Source of the DNA: Flectonema sp. DT1601
Taxonomy: Eukaryota; Euglenozoa; Diplonemea; Diplonemida; Diplonemidae
Direction of reading: 5' to 3'
Assembly (NCBI GenBank): GCA_964019425.1
Contig: OZ025816.1
Location: 682,001-746,000 of the forward strand
DNA length: 64,000 nt
Shown here: positions 54,874-64,000 of the stretch, in pieces
Layout of the letters: each line of letters starts with the position of its first letter
Numbering within the stretch: the first letter of the stretch is position 1
Made by a program: the position numbers and the translations under genes
The notes under the pieces: model-generated
Seen by the model: the letters and a program-made list of their open reading frames with translations, nothing else
The model's database searches: none
What the model was told of the DNA's origin: nothing

Positions 54874-56316
54874 ATGAATATATTTATAGAAGACTACTCA
54901 GGTGAGAGTACTGCAATAGAGGTGCAACCATCTTATAAAGTGCAAGATGTGAAAGACTTGATGGGTGCAGGTGAATCAACCCTGTCGTATGAGGGGTTGA
55001 ACTTAGAAAATGATGAGTTGATAATGGATTACGGTATCGTTGGTGATTGTATTCTTTGTATAACTGTTTCTGAACAGTTTTTGTTAAAAAAAAAATTGTT
55101 TGATGATTATGGGTTGTTTGCTTGTCAAGAATCAATGAACAAATCCGTAGCAAATGAATGGACTGAAGTGATAAAAATACTTTACAAATTATCATTTCGT
55201 CATCATCTTATCTATCCCGTGAAACCGATTAAAATACTCTCATTTGAGACATTACTACTACTCGGGTATCGTGAAAACCTAGATCAGACGCTTGATACAT
55301 GTATTAAATTTGCAGCCGTGTTTCATCTTCGCCGGCTAATTGACATCTGCAATATCCAACCTACTAAAGATAATTACCGTTGGTTAACACACAACGCAAC
55401 GGATGATGATAGTTGTGTACTAATCAAGCTCCTCTATAATAGCGTATCACATAAACAAGAATTTATCGATTATATATGTAGAGAACGAAAAGAAAGTAAG
55501 GTATTTCTTAGATCATTGTTTTACAGTTTTGTTATGGCTGGGAAGTTCAAGGCAGCACAGCTTATTATTGATATGGGAAAACCATCCTACAGTGAAACAG
55601 ATGAACAAGGAAGGTATTCTTGGTTTCATTTAACCAGTCATTTGAGTATCCCTCAGAGTATATGGAAGGAAATTAACTATTCTCTAAGGGATAGTTGTGG
55701 TCGTACGTGTCTTTATTTCTTCATTGTATACCATTCTGGTTTCTCAAGGAATGCAGCAATTCACGTAAAATCACTTATTGATTCTGGTAGTGACGTAAAT
55801 GCCTCAGATTCGAAAGGGCTTACCTCATTACATATGGCAAGAGACGTATCTGTTATTTCAATTTTAATACAAAATGGAGCTAACGTAAATGCAGTTTGCA
55901 ACAAGGGAAGAAGTCCTTTGTATAATCATATTGTATATGGAACTGTGGAGGGATTGATTTTATTATTAAAAAATAAAGCAGACCCTAATTTGCCAGATGC
56001 ATGGGGGAAAACAGCCGTTCACCATGCTTGTACTCATGGTAAAACTGTCTCATTATTATTACTTCTTCGATTCGGTGGATCGGTAGAGGCTCTTGATGAA
56101 AACTTAAAAACACCTATTTTCCATTCTATATGTCATCGGAGGTGGGAAACTACTGCTTACATTATTAACAAAGGGGCTGACCTAACTGTTCTTGATAAAA
56201 CTGGGAGGCAGCCCCTTTCTCATGCGATTCAAGATGGACAAGACACTATCATGAATTATAACTTGGCGGAAACAGGTTTTGATTTAGTGGTAGACAGATT
56301 ATTGTCGCAGGAATGA
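54874..56316 (+). CDS. Ubiquitin-like domain plus ankyrin-repeat protein
   Basis: This protein of 480 residues has a ubiquitin-like fold at 1-70 (MNIFIEDYSGESTAIEV, with VQDVKDLM and LSYEGLNLENDELIMDYGI in ubiquitin order); it lacks a terminal Gly-Gly. Residues 75-265 are helical and unassigned. Ankyrin repeats run from about 270 to 470, with clear units such as DSKGLTSLHMARD, NGANVNAVCNKGRSPLYNHI, KADPNLPDAWGKTAVHHACT and KGADLTVLDKTGRQPLSHAI. It is probably a protein-protein adaptor. TATTATTTTTTACAG ends at 54868, five bases before the ATG. Confidence 0.82.
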   Translation: MNIFIEDYSGESTAIEVQPSYKVQDVKDLMGAGESTLSYEGLNLENDELIMDYGIVGDCILCITVSEQFLLKKKLFDDYGLFACQESMNKSVANEWTEVIKILYKLSFRHHLIYPVKPIKILSFETLLLLGYRENLDQTLDTCIKFAAVFHLRRLIDICNIQPTKDNYRWLTHNATDDDSCVLIKLLYNSVSHKQEFIDYICRERKESKVFLRSLFYSFVMAGKFKAAQLIIDMGKPSYSETDEQGRYSWFHLTSHLSIPQSIWKEINYSLRDSCGRTCLYFFIVYHSGFSRNAAIHVKSLIDSGSDVNASDSKGLTSLHMARDVSVISILIQNGANVNAVCNKGRSPLYNHIVYGTVEGLILLLKNKADPNLPDAWGKTAVHHACTHGKTVSLLLLLRFGGSVEALDENLKTPIFHSICHRRWETTAYIINKGADLTVLDKTGRQPLSHAIQDGQDTIMNYNLAETGFDLVVDRLLSQE

Positions 56317-56478
56317 TTTTATTTGTGAAGCCTGAGTTCCCTGACATACTTGAAGTGTTCCAACCTGTGCATTTCTTTTAGTAGCGGCAGCCCTAGCCAC
56401 CTGCCAACGCCAAAATATTATTTCCTGTTAATCATTAAATTTACATTGCTTATTCACACTATAGAACTATCAAACAAA

Positions 56479-56967
56479 ATGCTTCGTATCGCCAGCCGCA
56501 GTCTTTTGCAAACAGGAGGAAAAAGATGGAGGTATGACACTGCTTTGTTAAAGCACTTCCACAAACCTCAAGGTGTTGGTAAATTAAATCCGAAGAGTAG
56601 AGACGTTGGAACTGGTGAGTTTGGAAGTGCTGCATGTGGAGACATGGCGAGGATTCAAATCGAATACAATGAAGCGACAGGAAGGATCGCAGATGCAAAG
56701 TTTAAAACTTTCGGATGCGGATCAGCTATCGCAAGTTCTTCATATGCCTGCAGTGTATTAGTTGGAAAGACTTTGGATGAAGTTCTCGAGGTTCGTAATA
56801 ACAACATTCAGTCTGCCTTATCTTTACCACCAGTAAAACTTCACTGCAGTCTTCTCACTGAGGGATGCATCAGAAGAGCTGTTGCTGACCTTCTTCAGAA
56901 ACGACCTGAACTTGAACCATCTATTAGTGATGACAGCCGCGCTCAACTTGCCCTCATCGAATGCTAA
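56479..56967 (+). CDS. ISCU: Mitochondrial iron-sulfur cluster scaffold ISCU
   Basis: ISCU is the scaffold on which the mitochondrial cysteine desulfurase builds [2Fe-2S] clusters. The 162-residue protein begins with an Arg/Ser-rich presequence (MLRIASRSLLQTGGKRW). All cluster and partner residues are present: Cys53 and Asp55 in ACGD, Cys80 in TFGCGSAIASSS, the HSP70-binding LPPVK (116-120), and His122-Cys123. Length and order fit the family. The gene lies 160 nt after the ankyrin gene; TATAG ends at 56464, 14 nt before the start. The upstream part of the frame (from 56350) reads through leader sequence and is not counted. Confidence 0.95.
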   Translation: MLRIASRSLLQTGGKRWRYDTALLKHFHKPQGVGKLNPKSRDVGTGEFGSAACGDMARIQIEYNEATGRIADAKFKTFGCGSAIASSSYACSVLVGKTLDEVLEVRNNNIQSALSLPPVKLHCSLLTEGCIRRAVADLLQKRPELEPSISDDSRAQLALIEC

Positions 56968-58373
56968 ACATCTACGAGACGACTTCATCAGTTTTGGTTT
57001 CGTCAGGAGGAGGGATGGTTGTTATCATTAACGACATTTCCTAATTTTCTATTTTTATATTTTTCCCGTTAGTACAGTCTTGCCTGATTTAACCACAGAA
57101 GAGATGGACACTTCTCTTCAGCATATGACGAGAGACTCAAAGTACCTTTCTTCAGGTTGGTCTATTCATATCTACCCCTCGTGTATAACCTTGCTTCCCT
57201 GGCTTCATAATAAAAATAAGTTGCAGCGTATTGCTGTACAGAAGGGGATTGGTTATTTGTTTGTTTCAGGTGTTGCGCCTTCAGTAGCAAGGAGTATCAC
57301 CAATATGATGGTTTGTCCCCAACGGGTTAGTAATACTTTGGATTATTCTTTGTTAGTTCTCAATGGATTATTTGATGTGACGAAAAAGAAATATAAAAAA
57401 AAAAAAAAAACAACAACAAGCCAGGCACGGCGTGGGCTCGTACCATTAGCCGCCACGCCTTTCTTTTTCTTTTCCCCGATAGCAATTGCGTATGTTACCA
57501 ACAACTTTTTTTTTTTTGCTTTTTAACATGGTTCCATTTCAACCATTTTGAATATACTTGTGGGTTTACTGGGGAACAAACAACCATCTTTGGGACATCT
57601 CTATCCCCCCTTTTTATGATCCCCACCTGCTTGTCACGGGCTTAGCTATTTGACTGTGGTAATTTTGTTTACTAATCCTTCACAATAATCTCGGTTGGCA
57701 GCGCACCCCCGACAACGAGCGTCATGCGCACAAGCAAGCCGAATAAAAAAAAGAAGGCACAAAAAAGAAACAGCTCAGTACCGCAAACAGTGATGTTGAC
57801 AACTCCGCCGCATTTCTTGTTGCAATAAAATATGCTCTGTGTTTGTGAATCCCAATAATTCTTTTTTTGGAGAGAGAGTATTGCAGCAGTAGATAAGCGG
57901 GTGGTCAAAAAAGAAAAAAAAAAAAAAAACGAAAGAAAGAAGAAAAGTTCAAGCACGGATTTCTTACCCGAAACCAGAACCTGCTGTTCAGTGCATTGAA
58001 TCGTTGATAAGTAAGTTGAGTAGAGTTTGTTGGAAGGCTGAATTGATGTTCGGTTTTCGATTACCAGCTCTCAGCTCTCGTCTGATATTTTCTTTTGTTG
58101 AAATCGCATAAATAAGGTAGCAAACAGAAATGATAGTGAGGGAAAAAAAAAAAAAAGAAAGGGATTTAAAAAAAAAAACAAAACAAAACAAAAAAAAAGT
58201 GGAAAGAAGTTCCAAGAACGAAAGCAAGACAAAAAAACAAAAAAACAACTTACGGAAATTCCGCCCAAATCAGCCCCCCCTATGCAGGTTTCTTGTTTCA
58301 GTGACGTGTATTGTGTGTTATGATCTACAGTTAAGTAAGGTATTATTTCAATCTCACAGACACTCTCTATCCA
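56968..58373. other. Intergenic spacer with strong hairpin
   Basis: No gene is accepted. A hairpin at 57429-57459 pairs GGCGTGG with CCACGCC and inner GCT with AGC. Homopolymer runs are frequent (57397-57411, 57917-57929, 58141-58200). A 450-base open stretch from 57080 is discussed under rejected items. ATTTCAATCTCACAG ends at 58359, 14 nt before the next start. Confidence 0.5.
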
Positions 58374-60215
58374 ATGCATGTGTCGTGTAGTAATAGGGGT
58401 ATATTAGAAATAAATGCCAACAGCATGCTGCCTTCTGAAGAAGAGGCGATTGTCAACATGGTGAAGTCTCTTGACCTGAGTAGGAATGAGATTTCACGTG
58501 TTGGCGGGCTAGCTCCTTTTAGTGGACTCACCATATTAGATTTAAGTCGCAATAAATTAGTATCACTAAGAGGGTTACCGTTGGGGTTAATAAAACTTAA
58601 CGTATCTGGTAATATGTTGACTGCTATTGATGGTGTTGCGAAGCTTCCATTTATTCAGGAAATAGACTTCTCAAATAATCGCATAACAGATGCAAAAGGT
58701 CTTCCCAAATCAGCACCACTTACAACACTAAAACTATCAAACAATCGAATGCCTAACACAAATGGTCTCGAAGGACTTATTCAACTTCAAACACTAAAAC
58801 TTGACAATAATTACATCTGTCTTAGTGAAGATATGAGAAACTTAGGATCCTGTAGAGGATTAAAACAGTTAACACTATCTGGTAATCCGTGTGCTGATCA
58901 TGCATCATATAGAATAGCAGTTAGTCATCTTGTACCTTCTCTTGATATGATTGACGGAAATAAAGTTGGTAAACGTCAAGTAGCAGGTTGGAAATCACCA
59001 GCAAAAACGCCAACAAAACAAACTAGACGTCGATCTCTATCAGGAGGTAGAACACCTCAGAGATATGGAAGAATAATTCCAGAAAGTGATAGTCATTCTG
59101 TTGGTCAGCATTCAATCTTAACCAGTCACTCTCAAGCACTACCAGTCCGAGAACGTGGTGGTGGTGGTGGTGGTAGTGGTGGTGGTGGTGGTGGTGGTGG
59201 TGGGATGGAACCCCCCCGATCTCAATACTCTGATATTTCTAATTTAAATATCACTCCCCAAATACCAACATACAACACCCCCAACAGAACTGCTCATCGG
59301 GATCCAGCTGATCACGAACTGTCATTCACTAGCGTCAATAACAGATTAGAGTCCAGTAAAATAGCATCATTTAACGCCTCACGTCAATCAGAGAATACAA
59401 TAAACGACTACAAACGTCTGCTTGAGGATGAACAAAAACTAACTGAAACCCTTTCGAGGCAAAAAAAGAAATTAGAACACAGCCTGTCAGACAGCAGACG
59501 GGTAATGGCGAGGGAACTAGCGAAACTTTCTCAAGTTCGTGAGGAGAAAACTGCTTTAGAAAGGGAAGTAGAACTGTGGAAAGCTAAAGCTGATAAAAGG
59601 CAGAGAGAATATAAATATGCTCATGAAAAGACTGAACGACTCCATGAGAGTTATGGTAAGCAACTACACACATTAGAAGTTCAGTATGAGGCTGAACTGA
59701 GTGGTATTCGAGCTCGTAAACAAGAAGGTAACGCCACTTGGATGGAAGAACGTCAGCAACTCCTCAACTACGTTCGCGTTTTAGAAAATGAAAATGCCTC
59801 ATTCAGAGCAACGGCATCTGCTTCTGGTGGTGGTGGTGGTGGTGGTGTTAACGTAGGTGTAGACATTACTCAACAGGGTACTACTAATATAACACAACAC
59901 CATCCAACACAACACCATCCAGTTCTAGAGAGTAATGATGTTATGAACGCTAACGATGATTCAATTAATTGGTCAGAACCCCCTCAAGCAGTTCCTCAAA
60001 ATGCTAATCAACAAATTCAATTCGCGGTTGGTCTTAAGAAGTGGTTAATCAGTGAACTTGAACGTAGCGGTCAGAAACCTTACTCTGATACGTCTTTAGA
60101 TTTACAAGAACCGACTCAGCAACCAGTGAGTGAATTATTGCAATCTCGCATCACGTCACCTCATAACTTAGAAGCGATGTGGTCACAGAATTCTATGTTA
60201 GCACAGCAAGATTGA
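58374..60215 (+). CDS. SDS22-type leucine-rich-repeat and coiled-coil protein
   Basis: This protein of 613 residues has about six LRRs at 25-190 of the SDS22 type (KSLDLSRNEISRV, TILDLSRNKLVSL, QEIDFSNNRITDA, TTLKLSNNRMPNT, QTLKLDNNYICLS, KQLTLSGNPCA), capped by ASYRIAVSHLVPSLDMIDG. A basic linker follows (PTKQTRRRSLSGG), then a poly-Gly tract encoded by (GGT)n at about 59155-59203. A long charged coiled coil spans about 340-480. The C-terminus is Gln/Ser-rich. This layout resembles centrosomal and axonemal LRR proteins (CEP97, LRRCC1 and relatives), so a basal-body or flagellar role is plausible; orthology is not claimed. Confidence 0.8.
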   Translation: MHVSCSNRGILEINANSMLPSEEEAIVNMVKSLDLSRNEISRVGGLAPFSGLTILDLSRNKLVSLRGLPLGLIKLNVSGNMLTAIDGVAKLPFIQEIDFSNNRITDAKGLPKSAPLTTLKLSNNRMPNTNGLEGLIQLQTLKLDNNYICLSEDMRNLGSCRGLKQLTLSGNPCADHASYRIAVSHLVPSLDMIDGNKVGKRQVAGWKSPAKTPTKQTRRRSLSGGRTPQRYGRIIPESDSHSVGQHSILTSHSQALPVRERGGGGGGSGGGGGGGGGMEPPRSQYSDISNLNITPQIPTYNTPNRTAHRDPADHELSFTSVNNRLESSKIASFNASRQSENTINDYKRLLEDEQKLTETLSRQKKKLEHSLSDSRRVMARELAKLSQVREEKTALEREVELWKAKADKRQREYKYAHEKTERLHESYGKQLHTLEVQYEAELSGIRARKQEGNATWMEERQQLLNYVRVLENENASFRATASASGGGGGGGVNVGVDITQQGTTNITQHHPTQHHPVLESNDVMNANDDSINWSEPPQAVPQNANQQIQFAVGLKKWLISELERSGQKPYSDTSLDLQEPTQQPVSELLQSRITSPHNLEAMWSQNSMLAQQD

Positions 60216-60242
60216 TTCCACACTTTACGCCATCTGTGGGAA
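60216..60242 (+). other. Hairpin immediately after a stop codon
   Basis: TTCCACA (60216-60222) pairs with TGTGGGAA (60235-60242) with one bulged G. It begins at the base following the TGA stop of the LRR gene. Confidence 0.45.
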
Positions 60243-62275
<2,033 letters not shown>

Positions 62276-62624
62276 TTCAGCAAAAAAACAACAACCCTTA
62301 TTACATTTTTATTTTCTTTCCGGGAACATCCACTGTTAATGTTTTTCTTTTTATTGCTATTCTACTGAATAATTATTATCGGCAATTCTTATTTATTTAT
62401 TTATTTTTTTCCTTTTTGGGAACAACCATTTTTTTTTTCTTTTTTTTTCTTAGCACTCTTCTTTCAAAGAAGAAAACTAGAACAAACCCCCTGGTCGCAC
62501 ACCTCAAGTTCGACGAGGGACGCACAGAACGAATATTGGAATTTTTTTATTGGGAATTGTATAGTAAAGATTGACCATTACTGATTACTCGATGATTTAT
62601 TTCCTTCAGGATATCTACGTGCAC
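62276..62624. other. Intergenic spacer with perfect hairpin
   Basis: No gene is seen. TCTTCTTT-C-AAAGAAGA lies at 62457-62473. TTTATTTCCTTCAG ends at 62609, 15 nt before the next start, and is a good acceptor-like site. Confidence 0.6.
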
Positions 62625-64000
62625 ATGATGTCTGAGGCTACTGCAAAAATCACATCGGCAGACGATGAAATCCGAATTACGATAATAGCAACCGGGATTG
62701 AATCCGTCGACGATATTTACATCGACGTCTTTGATGAGAGTATTCAAGTTTTGAAATACGGAAAAGAGAAGACTCTCATCAACAACATCAATATCAAAGA
62801 GGAAATTGACCCTTCAACAATAAAGGCAAGCTACTCAAAAAGAAGTCAAAAACTTACTATAGTTGCAAAGAAACCAACCATGCCTCAAAATATGAAAATA
62901 AAACCATCATTGAAAACAAAGGAGTACAGCGATCGTTACAAAAAAGGAGATCGCTATCAGAATGTTGTATTCGAACCCAGTAAAGTAAATATTTCTGAGG
63001 GAACGATGTTTTATGATGTTTATATACCCGAGATTAATAATTGTGATTGTTCTCTTTGGGTCTTCGAGACTCATTGTGATATTGTTTCTAATCAAAGAGA
63101 TTCCTTACTTTTGCATCGAATCACATTCGAAAAGCAAATTAATCGCTTGACCGCTACAGCTTCATTTAATAAGAATACATCAACGTTATCAATTTCTGCT
63201 TTATATTTTGTTAGAAAGTTCTTCTCAACTAGAATATCAGAACACAGCGAGGGGTTAATTACTTTCATGTCGACTGATGAGCGAAGTCAAAGTTGCATCT
63301 CTCCAGAAGTACTTCAGGTTAAAAGCTGCTCTCATTCACTTGATATTGTTAATCAGTTTGTGTGTCTTATTGACGGTCAATCAGTTAGTTCTCAAAGTGA
63401 GTATTTAAAAATCGTATCATCGAATACTTCGATTAACACCATCACAACGTCTACTCACAGCTGTTCTTTATTAATCATCTCAGCCTCTGATCTTCGTCAT
63501 ATTAGCGACTCAATAACTACATTGGAAGATACTAATATTCTTTCACTTGGTATTTCAAATTCTAAGACTGCTGACAAAATCATATCCAAAGACTTCATAG
63601 GAGCATCAGTTCTTGGGGTTCTTGTGGATGGTACTAAACAACAACTTATTACAAGTAAGGAGAGTCTCATTAATAATATTCCAAAAGATGATGGTGAGAA
63701 TGTTGTTCTTATTGTGTCAACTGCTTACAAAACATTCCCACACAAGACTACAGCTTTATCAAATATTGCTGAACAGAGGTATACTGACATGATGAATAAA
63801 TTAAATAGTGATCCGAGTGGACTACATTCAAGATTCACAACAGTGCAGTGGGATTCAAAGAACTATTTCTGTACTCTAACAGTTTTCATCCCGGAAATAA
63901 CTACCGCTCGTGATGTAGACATTATTTGTGCAAACAGCCCATCGCCATCTGTTCACATTCGACTTTTTGATAAGTTAGTCAAAATAGCTGTTGAATATCC
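62625..64000 (+). CDS. Protein with repeated CS (p23/HSP20-like) modules, 3'-incomplete
   Basis: The frame is open from ATG 62625 to the window edge (at least 458 residues). The N-terminal module (about 5-78) follows the CS-domain pattern: EIRITIIATGIESVDDIYID, then EIDPSTIKASYSKRSQKLTI. A second module at about 105-205 has ITFEKQINRLTATASFNKNT followed by STLSISALY, the same strand order. A further module starts near 405 (VQWDSKNYFCTLTVFIPEI) and continues beyond the window. CS domains bind HSP90 or serve in dynein-assembly factors (p23, NUDC, DYX1C1 and PIH families). Several in a row is unusual. An in-frame ATG at 62592 would add 11 residues but lies before the acceptor-like CAG. Confidence 0.7.
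   Translation, partial: MMSEATAKITSADDEIRITIIATGIESVDDIYIDVFDESIQVLKYGKEKTLINNINIKEEIDPSTIKASYSKRSQKLTIVAKKPTMPQNMKIKPSLKTKEYSDRYKKGDRYQNVVFEPSKVNISEGTMFYDVYIPEINNCDCSLWVFETHCDIVSNQRDSLLLHRITFEKQINRLTATASFNKNTSTLSISALYFVRKFFSTRISEHSEGLITFMSTDERSQSCISPEVLQVKSCSHSLDIVNQFVCLIDGQSVSSQSEYLKIVSSNTSINTITTSTHSCSLLIISASDLRHISDSITTLEDTNILSLGISNSKTADKIISKDFIGASVLGVLVDGTKQQLITSKESLINNIPKDDGENVVLIVSTAYKTFPHKTTALSNIAEQRYTDMMNKLNSDPSGLHSRFTTVQWDSKNYFCTLTVFIPEITTARDVDIICANSPSPSVHIRLFDKLVKIAVEY

Noticed and set aside
57080-57746. A possible small spliced gene after ISCU: ATG 57104, with GT-AG pairs at 57156-57269 and 57326-57701 giving a 50-residue product ending in TAA.
   Set aside because: The frame is consistent, but the product matches nothing, the first putative intron is a multiple of three so frame gives no support, and the second contains a strong hairpin and homopolymers. 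Evidence is too weak without transcripts.

Overview
This is a nuclear genome window from a eukaryotic microbe, most likely a flagellated protist. It carries a tyrosinated-type alpha-tubulin, the elongation factor SPT6, a nine-membrane-span TM9SF protein, mitochondrial ISCU, a WDR13-like WD40 protein, a lysosomal-type galactocerebrosidase and a FYVE-finger protein. The standard code is used, with all three stop codons. Five conventional GT-AG introns (78-189 nt) are supported by protein homology or frame continuity. The alpha-tubulin sequence ([17 protein letters not shown], and the tail EGEEDIEEY) looks Euglenozoa/Discoba-like by eye. I treat that placement as a best guess, not a result.

Layout: every gene I accept (19 of 19) is on the + strand. 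1-9 kb: an unrecognised ORF and a giant coiled-coil protein. 9-21 kb: a degenerate small GTPase, galactocerebrosidase with a ricin-like tail, a Rieske/cytochrome-b5-reductase fusion, a Gln-rich coiled-coil protein, a centrin/calmodulin-like EF-hand protein, WDR13, an orphan and a small four-span membrane protein. 21-30 kb: a large pseudokinase, TM9SF and a RanBP2-zinc-finger/FYVE protein. 30-32 kb: a spacer with a telomere-like repeat and a small DNA transposon. 32-39 kb: SPT6 and a MIF4G protein. 39.2-54.9 kb: a 15.7-kb segment without convincing genes, full of poly(A)/poly(T) runs, strong inverted repeats and copies of a structured repeat family. 54.9-64 kb: a ubiquitin-like/ankyrin protein, ISCU, an LRR/coiled-coil protein, alpha-tubulin and a protein of repeated CS (p23-like) modules that runs off the end.

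Togetherness: the genes do not form one pathway. Several fit a flagellate's cytoskeleton (tubulin, EF-hand, LRR/coiled-coil, giant coiled-coil, CS-domain chaperone-like). Others serve endomembranes (TM9SF, FYVE/NZF, galactocerebrosidase) or transcription and translation (SPT6, MIF4G). What links them is architecture: one strand, short spacers, pyrimidine-rich tracts ending in CAG or TAG just before start codons, and strong hairpins just after stop codons. That pattern suggests long co-directional transcription units, possibly matured by spliced-leader trans-splicing. The most unusual items are the structured repeat family (39.5, 44.4 and 52.8 kb), in which different bases keep the same RNA stems, and the gene-poor hairpin-rich segment that holds it.
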